Shown: piece after piece, positions 8,111 to 17,928 of the stretch | Layout: every line of letters begins with the position of its first letter | Numbering within the stretch: the first letter of the stretch is position 1 | Assembly: GCF_015143595.1 (NCBI RefSeq) | Contig: NZ_WYEU01000002.1 | Span: forward strand, 682,001-746,000 | Reading direction: 5' to 3' | Length of the DNA: 64,000 bases | Source: Sneathiella sp. P13V-1 | GTDB taxonomy: Bacteria; Pseudomonadota; Alphaproteobacteria; Sneathiellales; Sneathiellaceae | The notes under the pieces: generated by a model | What the model saw: the letters and a program-made list of their open reading frames with translations, nothing else | What the model was told of the DNA's origin: nothing | Database searches by the model: none | Position numbers and translations under genes: made by a program

Positions 8111-10004
8111 AGATGAAATCGTGTTCTTTCAGGTAACTGATAATCTGATCGGCGGCTACATCCGAGGGAGTGTTCGCGCCATCAATAATGATTTCAGCAT
8201 TTTCAGGGATCTCATATGCGCTATCAATACCTGTAAAGTTTTTAATCTCACCCGCACGGGCTTTGGCATATAGACCTTTGATGTCCCGCTCTTCACAGAC
8301 GGAAAGCGGTGTGTCGACGAAGATTTCCAAAAACTCACCTTCTTCAAGTAGTCCACGCGCCATCTGACGTTCTGACCGGAACGGGGAGATGAAGGACACC
8401 AGTGTGATCAAACCCGCATCCACAAAGAGCTTGGAAGTTTCTCCCACACGGCGGATATTTTCCACGCGGTCTTCATCGGTAAAGCCCAAATCCTTGTTCA
8501 GGCCATGACGCACATTGTCACCATCCAGCAAATAAGTGTGCTTGCCCATGGCATGTAGTTTCTTTTCAAGCTGGTTGGCAATGGTGGATTTACCGGATCC
8601 AGAAAGCCCCGTAAACCAGAGTACAGCAGCTTTCTGCGCCTTCTGATCAGACCGCGCTTCTTTATTAATATCAACGGCTTGCCAGTGAATGTTGTCTGCC
8701 CGACGCAGCGCAAAATCAATAACACCAGCACCAACAGTTGCGTTCGTAAAGCGATCAATCAGGATGAAAGATCCTGTCTGGCGGTTCTCTTCATAGGGAT
8801 CAAAAGAAAGGGGCTTATCCAGCGCAAAGTTACAGACACCAATTTCATTTAGGTCCAGGGTTTTTGCAGCCGTATGTTCCAACGTGTTGACGTTGATTTT
8901 GTATTTCAGTTTCGTCACGCGGGCTTGCGCGGAGGCTGTGCCTAGTTTGATGATGTAATTCCTGTTTGGAAGAAGGGCCTCTTCATTCATCCAGATCAGT
9001 TTTGCTTCAAACTGGTCCGCCGCAGATGGACGATGTTGCAAGCTGGCGATCATATCGCCGCGGCTGATGTCAATTTCATCTTCAAGGGTTAGGGTAACAG
9101 CTTGACCTGCAATGGCTTCTTTCAAATTGCCATCAAAAGTCACAATTTCTTTTACCTTGCTGGTCTGGCCAGAGGTGGGTTCAACAATTCCGTCACCCAC
9201 AGAGATACGTCCGCTGGCAATGGTTCCAGAAAAGCCACGGAAATCCAGATTAGGTCGATTAACCCACTGAACGGGCATTCTGAAAGGTCGGTCCAGTGTA
9301 TCTTTGACAACTTCTACGGTTTCGAGGAAAGGCAAAAGCTGAGGTCCTGAATACCATGGGGTTTGTTCACTTGCCTCAATAACATTATCTCCGCGCAATG
9401 CGGACAATGGAATAGGGGTGATATTTTCAAAACCAAGATTAGCCGCAAACTCAAGATATCCGTTGACGATACTATCGAACCTGGATTGGTCATAATCCAC
9501 CAAATCCATTTTATTGATGGCGAGAACCACATTTTTGATGCCAAGCAGTGACACAAGGAAACTGTGACGTTGTGTCTGGGTCAGTACTCCTTTACGGGCA
9601 TCTATCAGGATAATGGCGACATCCGCTGTTGAGGCACCCGTGACCATGTTACGGGTGTATTGTTCATGACCTGGTGTGTCCGCAACGATAAATTTGCGTT
9701 TATCGGTCGCGAAAAAACGATAGGCCACATCAATAGTAATGCCTTGCTCACGCTCTGCTTGCAGACCATCAAGAAGAAGTGCGTAGTCAATTTCACCACC
9801 TTGGGTGCCGATGCGCTTGCTTTCGGAAGTCAGCGTGGCCAATTGGTCTTCAAATAGAAGTTTTGAATCCCATAGAAGGCGTCCGATCAGCGTACTTTTG
9901 CCATCATCAACGCTGCCGCATGTGATAAAGCGAAGAAGCGTTTTTTGTTCCTGATCTTTCAGGTATGCATCAATTTCAGTTGGGTTTTGTTCTGCAATAC
10001 TCAT
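8109..10004 (-). CDS. cysNC: Bifunctional sulfate adenylyltransferase subunit 1 / adenylylsulfate kinase
   Basis: A 631-residue fusion. The N-terminal part (about 20-440) is the CysN GTPase that drives APS formation with CysD. The C-terminal part (about 455-630) is the CysC kinase turning APS into PAPS. GTPase motifs 'GSVDDGKST', 'DTPGHEQY' and 'NKMD' are present. The kinase P-loop is 'GLSGSGKST', followed by '[10 protein letters not shown]'. The fused form is common in proteobacteria that make PAPS for both cysteine synthesis and sulfation, including rhizobial NodQ. The start overlaps the cysD stop by one base (TAATG), so the two are translationally coupled. No reductase gene (cysH, cysI) is next to them. 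Confidence 0.96.
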   Translation of the reverse strand: MSIAEQNPTEIDAYLKDQEQKTLLRFITCGSVDDGKSTLIGRLLWDSKLLFEDQLATLTSESKRIGTQGGEIDYALLLDGLQAEREQGITIDVAYRFFATDKRKFIVADTPGHEQYTRNMVTGASTADVAIILIDARKGVLTQTQRHSFLVSLLGIKNVVLAINKMDLVDYDQSRFDSIVNGYLEFAANLGFENITPIPLSALRGDNVIEASEQTPWYSGPQLLPFLETVEVVKDTLDRPFRMPVQWVNRPNLDFRGFSGTIASGRISVGDGIVEPTSGQTSKVKEIVTFDGNLKEAIAGQAVTLTLEDEIDISRGDMIASLQHRPSAADQFEAKLIWMNEEALLPNRNYIIKLGTASAQARVTKLKYKINVNTLEHTAAKTLDLNEIGVCNFALDKPLSFDPYEENRQTGSFILIDRFTNATVGAGVIDFALRRADNIHWQAVDINKEARSDQKAQKAAVLWFTGLSGSGKSTIANQLEKKLHAMGKHTYLLDGDNVRHGLNKDLGFTDEDRVENIRRVGETSKLFVDAGLITLVSFISPFRSERQMARGLLEEGEFLEIFVDTPLSVCEERDIKGLYAKARAGEIKNFTGIDSAYEIPENAEIIIDGANTPSDVAADQIISYLKEHDFI

Positions 10005-10912
10005 TAGAAATAACCCTCCTGCTTTTTCTTCTCCATTGACCCGGCCTGATCTTTGTCGATAAGGCGTCCCTGACGTTCGGACGTACGGGCAACCAACATT
10101 TCCTGAATGATTTCAGGCAGTGTATCAGCTTCAGATTCAACAGCCCCGGTGAGCGGATAACAACCCAGAGTTCTGAAACGCACGGATTTCATTTCAGGTG
10201 TCTCACCTTCTTTGAGCGGCATGCGTTCATCATCAACCATGATCAGCATGCCATCGCGTTCGACAACCGGGCGTTCTTTAGCGAGGTAAAGGGGAACAAT
10301 TGGAATGTTTTCGAGGAAGATATACTGCCAGATATCCAACTCTGTCCAATTGGATAGCGGGAACGCACGGATGCTTTCCCCATCACGAACACGGGCGTTG
10401 TAGACATTCCAAAGCTCTGGGCGTTGGTTTTTAGGATCCCAGCGGTGATTTTCCGTACGGAAGGAAAAAATACGCTCTTTCGCGCGGGATGCCTCTTCAT
10501 CCCGGCGTGCCCCACCAAAGGCTGCATCAAACTTGTAATGATTAAGCGCCTGCTTTAGGGATTCCGTTTTCATCACATCTGTATGGAGCGCAGATCCGTG
10601 CGAGAAGGGGCCTATGCCTTTATCAACGCCATCTTGGTTAATATGAACCAATAGGTCCAAATCATATTCCTTGGCAATTTTGTCCCGAAATTCGATCATT
10701 TCCCGGAATTTCCACGTGGTGTCTACATGCAACAGTGGAAATGGAATGGGTGACGGATAAAAGGCTTTGCGTGCCAGATGGAGCAAAACTGAACTATCTT
10801 TGCCAATAGAATACAACATCACAGGTTTTTCAAACTCTGCGGCGACTTCACGGAAGATATGAATGCTCTCTGCTTCCAGCTGGCGAAGATGTGTAAGGCG
10901 ATCCTGAGACAT
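10004..10912 (-). CDS. cysD: Sulfate adenylyltransferase subunit 2
   Basis: A 302-residue ATP sulfurylase small subunit, which with the CysN GTPase makes adenylylsulfate from ATP and sulfate in the cytoplasm. Very close to the well-known CysD family along its length: '[20 protein letters not shown]' at the N-terminus, the PP-loop '[18 protein letters not shown]', '[20 protein letters not shown]', and a C-terminus ending in GYF. The ATG at 10912 gives the same length as the E. coli protein. An upstream in-frame TTG is less likely. It is the first gene of the cysD-cysNC unit and is divergent from the pqi operon across about 217 bp of AT-rich DNA that should hold promoters for both. Confidence 0.96.
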   Translation of the reverse strand: MSQDRLTHLRQLEAESIHIFREVAAEFEKPVMLYSIGKDSSVLLHLARKAFYPSPIPFPLLHVDTTWKFREMIEFRDKIAKEYDLDLLVHINQDGVDKGIGPFSHGSALHTDVMKTESLKQALNHYKFDAAFGGARRDEEASRAKERIFSFRTENHRWDPKNQRPELWNVYNARVRDGESIRAFPLSNWTELDIWQYIFLENIPIVPLYLAKERPVVERDGMLIMVDDERMPLKEGETPEMKSVRFRTLGCYPLTGAVESEADTLPEIIQEMLVARTSERQGRLIDKDQAGSMEKKKQEGYF

Positions 10913-11129
10913 GGTTGCTTTCAAAAGAAATATGTTGTTGTCCTTGGATTAGGTCGTTTCATTTTATTCTACAAGCTATTTTTCCATATTAAAACACCAA
11001 ATAAATGTGAAATTGTGATATTTCCTGTAAAATAATGTTGAAATAGTGATTTTGATTACATTTTCATTTGTCTACAGTGGAATAGCGCCTAATATGTTTC
11101 ACCTTGGCCGTTTTGTTTATTGAGGGGCG

Positions 11130-11765
11130 ATGGCGCAGTCAGAACAAAATAAACGCGATTATGTACATCCGCGCGTTTGTCCGGAATGTGATCTGGTGCA
11201 TGAGCATGTCCCAGTTGAGCATGGTCATGCGGCTTATTGTAAGCGTTGCGGCAAGCTATTGTATCGTGGTCATGCACATGCTTTGGAGAGGTCGCTGGCT
11301 TTTGCCATTGCGGGAATTGCATTTTTTACTGTCGCAAATCTGGCACCGCTTCTGGTTTTTACAATGCAGGGTAACAGTAATGCCAATCTCCTGATTGATG
11401 GGGGCATTGCGTTTATGCAAACGGACTTCTGGGCATTGGGTATTCTGGTGCTGTTTGCCAGTGTGATCGCGCCAATTGCCATACTTTGCTTGCTGGTGAT
11501 GATGATTACCCCAATTATCTTGGGGAGTGCCCCACGATTTATCGGGCGGGCCTTTCGTCTTTACGTATTGCTGAGACCATGGGCGATGGGGGAGATTTTC
11601 GTGATCGGCCTGATTGTGGCTTATGTGAAGCTCGCTGATTTTGCGGAAGTAGGAATTGGGCTATCGATGATCGGTTTTATTGGCATGGTCATCACGACAA
11701 TACTCGCACTGATGTATCTTGACCCCAGGGAATTATGGCTTCGAATTGAGGAGCTTCGGAAATGA
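11130..11765 (+). CDS. pqiA: PqiA-type integral membrane protein (first copy)
   Basis: A 211-residue protein with one PqiA domain. A cytoplasmic zinc-ribbon-like head has 'CPEC' near residue 14 and 'CKRC' near residue 36, followed by four predicted membrane helices. PqiA is the inner-membrane partner of the MCE protein PqiB in lipid movement between membranes of the Gram-negative envelope. E. coli PqiA holds two such domains in one chain. Here they are split into two adjacent genes that overlap by ATGA (11762-11765). Four genes, pqiA-pqiA-pqiB-pqiC, appear to form one operon. The split form is recurrent in alphaproteobacteria. Confidence 0.87.
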   Translation: MAQSEQNKRDYVHPRVCPECDLVHEHVPVEHGHAAYCKRCGKLLYRGHAHALERSLAFAIAGIAFFTVANLAPLLVFTMQGNSNANLLIDGGIAFMQTDFWALGILVLFASVIAPIAILCLLVMMITPIILGSAPRFIGRAFRLYVLLRPWAMGEIFVIGLIVAYVKLADFAEVGIGLSMIGFIGMVITTILALMYLDPRELWLRIEELRK

Positions 11766-12424
11766 CTGGGGTGGAGAAGCAGGATCATGGCAAGGATATC
11801 GATCTTGTAGAGTGTCATCACTGTCATCATGTGATGAGCTTGCCGGCGGATCAGCATTTGCGTGGTAAGCAACTTCTGTGTTCCCGTTGTAAAAGTCGTA
11901 TCACGCACGACCGAAGCCATAGCTTGCAAAGAACCACCGCTTTTCTAATTGCCGCTTTCGTTCTTTATTTTCCAGCAAATATCTACCCGATTATGAAACT
12001 TGTTTCTTTTGGTGAGGAAAGCAGGGAGACAATTATTTCAGGTGTTTTGCAATTAATTGCTACTGGTCAAATTGGAATTGCGATTGTTGTCTTCATGGCA
12101 AGTGTCTTTGTGCCCATATTCAAAATTGCGACATTGGGGTTTTTGGTCGGATCTGTTTATTTCAACATAGGATGGCGACCTGTTGTAAGAACAAAACTAT
12201 ATCGTTTCGTGGAATGGATCGGACGCTGGTCTATGATTGATATTTTCATGATTTCTGTTCTTATAGCACTGGTAAAACTAAAAGCTCTTGCAACAGTAGA
12301 GGCGGGAGTAGGGGCATTGGCATTTGCTGCGGTCATTATCCTGACAATGTTTGCAGCGAATAGTTTTGATCCCAAACTCATTTGGGAAAAGGGTGAAAGC
12401 AGGGGCAATGACAGAGGGGAATAA
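11762..12424 (+). CDS. pqiA: PqiA-type integral membrane protein (second copy)
   Basis: A 220-residue protein with the same plan as its upstream neighbour. A cysteine-rich head, 'CHHC' near residue 18 and 'CSRC' near residue 40, is followed by 'TTAFLIAAFVLYFPANIYPI' and three further hydrophobic segments. It corresponds to the second domain of the longer E. coli PqiA. Its start overlaps the first copy by 4 bp, and its end overlaps pqiB by 17 bp, so all three should be made in fixed ratio. Role in envelope lipid transport follows from family and operon, not from direct evidence here. Confidence 0.86.
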   Translation: MTGVEKQDHGKDIDLVECHHCHHVMSLPADQHLRGKQLLCSRCKSRITHDRSHSLQRTTAFLIAAFVLYFPANIYPIMKLVSFGEESRETIISGVLQLIATGQIGIAIVVFMASVFVPIFKIATLGFLVGSVYFNIGWRPVVRTKLYRFVEWIGRWSMIDIFMISVLIALVKLKALATVEAGVGALAFAAVIILTMFAANSFDPKLIWEKGESRGNDRGE

Positions 12425-14120
12425 TTCTGGCGGTTATGAACAGCCAGTGATTAAAAGCGGCTATGCCGGATTGTTTGCAATCTGGTTGATCCCGTTGCTT
12501 GCGCTCGTCATAGCAGGATGGCTGGTTTTCAAATCGGTATATGATAAAGGGCCTGAAATCAGCATCACCCTTCCTAGCGCAAAAGGAATGGAAGCAGGTA
12601 AGACACCCCTTAAATACCGTGATGTTGTTATCGGTGTTGTCGATCGCATCGTTATTCCTGATGAACAGGATCAGGTGGATGTGATTGTGTCTGTCAACAA
12701 AGAATCCCGAAAATACCTCACTGATACAGCGCGGTTCTGGGTGGTTGCACCGGCCATTGGCTTGGAAGGAATTTCCGGATTGGATACGCTTCTTTCCGGC
12801 TCATACCTTGAAATTGACCCAGGTGCAGGCGGTGAGGCTGCTTATGAATTTGAAGGCCTTGAAAATCCGCCGGTGATTTCATCAACCGTTCCGGGGAGGG
12901 AGTATCTTCTGCGTACAGGCAGCCTTGGCAATATTCAGCGTGGCAGTCCCGTTATCTATCGTGGGCTGCAGGTTGGTAAGGTCCTTGGTCATCGCCTCGC
13001 CCTGAATAACCAGTCCATTGAAATCATTGCCTTTGTGGAAGACCCATATACTAATCTCGTCACCACAAAAACCCGCTTTTGGGATGCGGGCGCCGTAAAT
13101 GTTCGAGTGTCCACAAGTGGTGTTGATATTGGCGCCAGCTCATTTTCAGCACTGCTTTCTGGTGCGATTGAATTTGCGTCGCTGCGATCAGATGGACCGG
13201 CAGGTATTGCCGAAAGTGGTCAGGAGTTTTACCTGTTTACCGGTCGCTCTGCCATGGAAGAAGCGCGTTATACGCATCGCGTGCCCTTTGTCCTTTATTT
13301 CGATGGTTCGGTTAGTGGACTTGAAGTGGGTGCACCCGTTGAATTTAAAGGCATCCAGATTGGTACCGTCCGTGATATTTCCCTGCAACTGGAACATAAC
13401 AGCGGCGAATATGCCATTCCTGTGGTGATCAATATCGAACCGCAACGTATTCGGGTTAAAGCCGATCCAACTCTTCCCAATGACCCTGCAACTAGCCAGA
13501 ATGCGCGTCGCAGAGCTTTGGAATCCCTGATCAAGAGAGGGCTTCGCGCGCGCCTTAAGTCTAACAATTTCCTGACAGGACAATTGATTGTCGATCTGGA
13601 TCTCTTCCCGGAAAGAGAAGCGCGCTATTACGCGGAAGGATCGGACATCCCTGAAATTCCCACTTTGCCGACCGAACTTGAAGAGATCACAACATCTCTT
13701 ACCAAGCTGATTGAAAAAGTCGAAAAAATGCCGATCGATCGCTTGTCGATTTCTTTGACAGAAACAGCTGAAGGATTGCAGGAAATCATTACTGAAGGGC
13801 AAATCACGGAAACCATCAAGGAAATCCGGGGTGTGGCCAAATCGGTCACCAGTATCATAGGCAAAGTGGACAAAGAAACGCTTCCGCGGATCAATGAGGC
13901 TGTTGACGATGGTCGGAAGACATTGGCTGAAATTGATAAAACGCTCAATAACGCTAGTACTCTGTTTAAAACGGCCGATAATACTTTGGCTGACGGATCT
14001 CCGCTAAAGTACGATCTGTCCATCATGCTAAGAGAATTGGCAGCCGCCAGTAGATCTGTTCGTAATCTTGCAGAATTTTTAGAAAGAAACCCAAGCTCTT
14101 TGCTCAGTGGAAAGAAATAA
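12408..14120 (+). CDS. pqiB: PqiB-type MCE (MlaD) domain protein
   Basis: A 570-residue membrane-anchored periplasmic protein. One N-terminal helix (about 25-43) is followed by three MCE/MlaD repeats (roughly 45-135, 160-225 and 285-395) and a helical, coiled-coil-prone tail (about 430-560). In E. coli, PqiB hexamers stack their MCE rings and tail into a channel spanning the periplasm for lipid transfer. The number of MCE repeats and the tail fit PqiB better than the single-MCE MlaD. I start it at the ATG at 12408 ('MTEGNNSGG'), inside the end of the second pqiA, because the longer TTG reading frame has no support. pqiC follows 1 bp after the stop. Confidence 0.9.
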   Translation: MTEGNNSGGYEQPVIKSGYAGLFAIWLIPLLALVIAGWLVFKSVYDKGPEISITLPSAKGMEAGKTPLKYRDVVIGVVDRIVIPDEQDQVDVIVSVNKESRKYLTDTARFWVVAPAIGLEGISGLDTLLSGSYLEIDPGAGGEAAYEFEGLENPPVISSTVPGREYLLRTGSLGNIQRGSPVIYRGLQVGKVLGHRLALNNQSIEIIAFVEDPYTNLVTTKTRFWDAGAVNVRVSTSGVDIGASSFSALLSGAIEFASLRSDGPAGIAESGQEFYLFTGRSAMEEARYTHRVPFVLYFDGSVSGLEVGAPVEFKGIQIGTVRDISLQLEHNSGEYAIPVVINIEPQRIRVKADPTLPNDPATSQNARRRALESLIKRGLRARLKSNNFLTGQLIVDLDLFPEREARYYAEGSDIPEIPTLPTELEEITTSLTKLIEKVEKMPIDRLSISLTETAEGLQEIITEGQITETIKEIRGVAKSVTSIIGKVDKETLPRINEAVDDGRKTLAEIDKTLNNASTLFKTADNTLADGSPLKYDLSIMLRELAAASRSVRNLAEFLERNPSSLLSGKK

Positions 14121-14121
14121 A

Positions 14122-14745
14122 ATGAAAATCAAAAGCCTTTCAAAAATTGTTCTTTTCACGGCGATAGTCGGTTTGTTGGGCGCTTGCGGGCAGTTGATCC
14201 CGCCTTCCACTCCAACCACATTTTTTAGAGTGACCCAATCACCGATTATGACTAAGGAGATTGTGGCCCCCGCCTTGAGTGCAAAGAATATTCGTCTTGG
14301 TGTTGGACCAGTCCAGATACCGGGGTATGCGGATCGCCCTCAGATTGTCTCAGAAGGGGAAAATGGTCAGCTGATCGTTGATGATCTCAATCATTGGGCT
14401 GAGCCATTACAGGATAATCTGGAACGGGTTATGGTCTCTAATTTAGGCGCAATGCTCGGGGCGGAGCGTGTTTATCCTTTCCCAACCAGTTTCCATCCTG
14501 ATCGGGAAAGCCTTCAAGTGGCGATAGAGATCAGAGAGATGATCAAACAGAAGGATGGGAAAGTTCGTTTGCTGGTTAGTTGGAATGTGAAACGCATGCT
14601 GGATAACAGTTTGCTGGTACGTGGTTCCGCCAATTTTGTCAGCAATGACATAGCTGTCACATATGGCGCCTATGCTAACAGTATCAGTGCGATGCTCATG
14701 CATCTTTCGAAGAAAATTCTACGTTCTATCGAACCAAAGATCTAA
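14122..14745 (+). CDS. pqiC: PqiC-type outer-membrane lipoprotein
   Basis: A 207-residue lipoprotein of the PqiC/YmbA (ABC-type transport auxiliary) family. The signal peptide ends in the lipobox 'LLGAC', with the modified cysteine near residue 23. In E. coli PqiC caps the PqiB channel at the outer membrane. 'RLGVGPVQIPGYADRPQIV' and 'DLNHWAEPLQDNLERVM' are family-like segments. It starts 1 bp after the pqiB stop. A longer in-frame GTG at 14107 would run into pqiB and spoil the signal peptide. It completes a pqiA-A-B-C operon. Confidence 0.88.
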   Translation: MKIKSLSKIVLFTAIVGLLGACGQLIPPSTPTTFFRVTQSPIMTKEIVAPALSAKNIRLGVGPVQIPGYADRPQIVSEGENGQLIVDDLNHWAEPLQDNLERVMVSNLGAMLGAERVYPFPTSFHPDRESLQVAIEIREMIKQKDGKVRLLVSWNVKRMLDNSLLVRGSANFVSNDIAVTYGAYANSISAMLMHLSKKILRSIEPKI

Positions 14746-14762
14746 GTGTAAGAGTAATCTTT

Positions 14763-16295
14763 ATGAATGTTCTGTTTATTACAATCGACCAATGGCGTGC
14801 GGATTTCTTAGCAGCAAATGGAAATGATGGGATAAAGACCCCTAATCTTGATCAACTCGCAGCGGACGGTGTTCTGTTCCAAAATCACTTTAGCTGCTCT
14901 GCGCCTTGTGGGCCGTCTCGTGCAACACTGCACACAGGCATGTATCCAAGCAATCACCGGGCAATCAGCAACGGAACGCCATTAGATGGTAACTTGACTA
15001 ATTTAGCTTTGGAGGCGCGAAAAGCAGGGTATGAGCCTGCTTTGTTTGGTTATACTGATGTAACAGCGGATCCAAGGGAAACGGATTTAAACGATCCTGT
15101 GATGTTTACCTATGAAGGGATACTCAAAGGATATAAACCTGAGGTTATCCTTGGCGAGAACAGTCGCCCGTGGCTTTCTTACCTAAAGAATAAGGGATAT
15201 GATGTTCCGGGTGAGGGATATGCAATCTATTATCCTTCAGAAGATTATGATCTGCCAGATGGCAAGTTTAGAACCTTCGCACCCTCTCGATTTAAGGCTG
15301 AAGACAGTGAAACGGCGTGGCTTGCGGATCAGGCAATTGATTATATGGCCAATCGATATGGCCATCCCTTTTTCTGCCATTTGAGCTTCCTTCGGCCGCA
15401 TCCGCCATTTATTGCGCCGCCCGAATATCACGACATGTATGATCCGGCCGATATGAAGGCTCCGAAGCATTTTGGGGATGTGGAAGCTGTTTCAGATACC
15501 CATCCAATGCTTGAGTTTTCATTGGATAACATTCAGCAATCAACATTCTATATGGGCGGTGAAGGGCTGGTGCGTGATCTTACTGAAGATCAAGTGAGGC
15601 AAATTCGCGCCACGTATTCTGCCCTTGTCAGCGAGGTGGATGCAAATGTTGGCCGGATTGTAAATGCGCTGAAAGAAGCGGGAGAATATGAAAATACATT
15701 GATCATCGTCACCGCTGATCACGGCGAACAACTGGGCGATCATCATCTGATGGGTAAGCTCGGTTTCTATGATCAGAGTTTCCACATCCCTCTAATCATT
15801 AAAGCTCCTGAAGAGTTTACTGGTGCACGTGGTCGCAAAGTGACGGCATTTACAGAGTCAATTGATGTGATGCCGACCATATTGGAGATGCTGAACGCGC
15901 CGATCCCTAACCAATGTAACGGATTGTCAGTCAAACCGTGGCTAGAAGGTAAAGATCCGGAAAACTGGCGAGATGCGGTTCATTGGCTGTTTGATTATCG
16001 TGATATCAAAAATGAACTGCCAGAGCAGGCGTTTGGGTTGAACCATAACCAATGCAATATGATGGTTTACCGGGATGCGCAGTTTAAATATGTGCATTTT
16101 GTTGCTCAACCACCGCTGCTTTTCGATCTGGTGAATGACCCGGAGGAGACCAGAAACCTAGCAGAGGAACCTGATTATCAAGCAGTGGTACTGGATTACG
16201 CGCAAAAAATGCTGTCTTGGCGGATGGAAAATGAGAACCATACGCTTGACGGTTATCTGGTGACTGCACAAGGAATGCTTTCGGGATACAAATAA
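14763..16295 (+). CDS. Alkaline-phosphatase-superfamily hydrolase, phosphonate monoester hydrolase-like
   Basis: A 510-residue cytoplasmic hydrolase of the sulfatase group. The signature C-G-P-S-R (Cys49 to Arg53) with TG six residues on marks the cysteine that is converted to formylglycine. Metal ligands appear in 'FITIDQWRAD' (Asp9) and 'TADHGEQLGDHHLMGK' (near 318). The start 'NVLFITIDQWRAD' and the overall pattern resemble the phosphonate/phosphate-diester hydrolases of Rhizobium and Burkholderia more than arylsulfatases. It follows pqiC by 17 bp and may be read from the pqi operon, an unexpected partner. No maturase for formylglycine is in the window. Sulfatase activity on an unknown ester remains possible. 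Confidence 0.8.
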   Translation: MNVLFITIDQWRADFLAANGNDGIKTPNLDQLAADGVLFQNHFSCSAPCGPSRATLHTGMYPSNHRAISNGTPLDGNLTNLALEARKAGYEPALFGYTDVTADPRETDLNDPVMFTYEGILKGYKPEVILGENSRPWLSYLKNKGYDVPGEGYAIYYPSEDYDLPDGKFRTFAPSRFKAEDSETAWLADQAIDYMANRYGHPFFCHLSFLRPHPPFIAPPEYHDMYDPADMKAPKHFGDVEAVSDTHPMLEFSLDNIQQSTFYMGGEGLVRDLTEDQVRQIRATYSALVSEVDANVGRIVNALKEAGEYENTLIIVTADHGEQLGDHHLMGKLGFYDQSFHIPLIIKAPEEFTGARGRKVTAFTESIDVMPTILEMLNAPIPNQCNGLSVKPWLEGKDPENWRDAVHWLFDYRDIKNELPEQAFGLNHNQCNMMVYRDAQFKYVHFVAQPPLLFDLVNDPEETRNLAEEPDYQAVVLDYAQKMLSWRMENENHTLDGYLVTAQGMLSGYK

Positions 16296-16301
16296 TCAGG
16301 G

Positions 16302-17264
16302 TCAGATGGGGTTTGGCACAGGTTTTCCGGCAAAAAATGCGTCCAGATTATCAAGGCATTTGAATCCCATTTGATCCCGGGTCTCGTAGGTCGCACTGCC
16401 GATATGCGGCAGCAGGAAAACGTTGTTGAGCTCAAGATACCCTTTGTTGAAGTTTGGCTCTCCTTCAAAGACATCAAGACCGGCAGACGCCAGTTTTCCC
16501 GATTTTAAGGCCGCCAGCACAGCATTGTCATCAATGATGGGGCCGCGGGCGGTATTCACCAGCACAGCGCCATTGGGCATTTTACTGATGGCTTCTTCAT
16601 TGATCATGTGATGTGTTTGTTCTGTGAGGGGGCAATTGATCGACAGAAACTCGGCCTGTTCCAGAAGACTATCCAAAGTCTCGTGATAGGTGGCGTTTTC
16701 CAACCCGCGCGCGTCAACAGGTCGGCGATTGTGGTAGTGGATTTCCATATCGAAACCTTGAGCGCGGCGCGCAACCGCTTCACCAATGCGGCCCATCCCG
16801 ACAATGGCTAGTTTCTTTCCGCTGACATGAGTTCCCAAAAATTCAATAGGAGACCAACTGGTCCAATCACCACGGCGAAGGGCTTGCCCTGCTGAATAAG
16901 CCATGCGCGATGCCCCTAACATACAAAGCATGGCAATGTCCGCTGTGGCATCCGTGAGAACATCTGGAGTGTTGCCGAGGGCAATGCCTTTACTTTTTAA
17001 CGCATCAACGTTCAAGTGATCGTAGCCAACCGAGAAGGTCGTTACGATTTTGACACTCTCTGGAAGGGTTGAGACCAGTTTTTCATCAAACAGGCATGTC
17101 GGGTCACAGATGATACCGTCCATACCTTCAGCAAGTTGGATAAGTTCTTCGGCAGGCATGGGATCAAGTGAAGAATTTACAACGGCTTCATAGTCCTTAT
17201 TCAGGCGGATAAGGACATTTTCAGGAAACTGACGTGTTGCAAGAATTTTTGGTTTTGAAGTCAT
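16302..17264 (-). CDS. D-isomer-specific 2-hydroxyacid dehydrogenase (glyoxylate/hydroxypyruvate reductase type)
   Basis: A 320-residue NAD(P)H enzyme that would reduce glyoxylate, hydroxypyruvate or a similar 2-keto acid. The Rossmann motif 'VGMGRIGEAVARRA' lies mid-protein. The catalytic Arg is in 'VLVNTARGPIID', the Glu in 'AGLDVFEGEP' and the His in 'LLPHIGSAT'. The ATG at 17264 ('MTSKPKILATRQ') is chosen because the family begins there, and the upstream extension overlaps the promoter region. It converges on the phosphonate monoester hydrolase-like gene with only 6 bp between stops and is divergent from the maoC gene. Substrate within the family is not resolved. Confidence 0.88.
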   Translation of the reverse strand: MTSKPKILATRQFPENVLIRLNKDYEAVVNSSLDPMPAEELIQLAEGMDGIICDPTCLFDEKLVSTLPESVKIVTTFSVGYDHLNVDALKSKGIALGNTPDVLTDATADIAMLCMLGASRMAYSAGQALRRGDWTSWSPIEFLGTHVSGKKLAIVGMGRIGEAVARRAQGFDMEIHYHNRRPVDARGLENATYHETLDSLLEQAEFLSINCPLTEQTHHMINEEAISKMPNGAVLVNTARGPIIDDNAVLAALKSGKLASAGLDVFEGEPNFNKGYLELNNVFLLPHIGSATYETRDQMGFKCLDNLDAFFAGKPVPNPI

Positions 17265-17432
17265 TGTACCCAAACTGCTTTTTATTGTGAGGCGAGGTGA
17301 TGATACCTGAACATAAATGTGATGCAATCATACCCTTTTCCATCTAGTGAGATTTCTTCTTTGGATCGCTCACAAAGGTTGCTATCTTGCTGCTTACAAG
17401 AAATAACAACAACACCGAAAAAAGGGGGGAAC

Positions 17433-17891
17433 ATGACAAATTTCATCACAAAAGAAGAGTTTTTAAACTCAGCGGGGACAGTATACGGTCCGGGTGAATG
17501 GTTCAAAGTTACTCAAGAGCGCATCAATCAATTTGCCGATGCAACGGATGATCATCAGTTTATCCATGTTGACCCGGAAGCGGCGAAGGAAACACCATTT
17601 GGCGGAACTATTGCGCATGGATTTTTGACCTTGTCACTGTTGGCGCATTTGGTACCGCAAATTTCACCCAAGCCGGAAAACCCGAAAATGGGTGTGAATT
17701 ACGGAATGAACAAACTTCGTTTCCTGAACCCGGTCAAAGTGGATAGTGAAATTCGGGTGACATCCAAGGTTCTGGAAGTCGTGGAAAAGAAACCTGGTCA
17801 AATTCTGACCACTTCGGAAATTACAGTCGAAATCAAAGACGAGAAAGTTCCAGCCCTGATCTGTGAGTGGCTTGGAATGACTTTTGTCTAA
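17433..17891 (+). CDS. MaoC-like (R)-specific enoyl-CoA hydratase
   Basis: A 152-residue hotdog-fold protein of the MaoC family, which adds water to enoyl-CoA to give (R)-3-hydroxyacyl-CoA. The hydratase signature is seen in 'FADATDDHQFIHVDPEAA' (Asp and His about five residues apart), followed by 'TIAHGFLTLSLLAHLVP'. AAAGGGGGG precedes the ATG at 17433. Next, 37 bp on, is an SDR gene related to the dehydrogenase domain of peroxisomal multifunctional enzyme 2, whose partner domain is a MaoC hydratase. Together they could perform two steps of (R)-specific beta-oxidation, though no thiolase or ligase is close by. Confidence 0.87.
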   Translation: MTNFITKEEFLNSAGTVYGPGEWFKVTQERINQFADATDDHQFIHVDPEAAKETPFGGTIAHGFLTLSLLAHLVPQISPKPENPKMGVNYGMNKLRFLNPVKVDSEIRVTSKVLEVVEKKPGQILTTSEITVEIKDEKVPALICEWLGMTFV

Positions 17892-17928
17892 AAAATAAAT
17901 CACAAACAATAAGATAGTAGGAGCAGTT

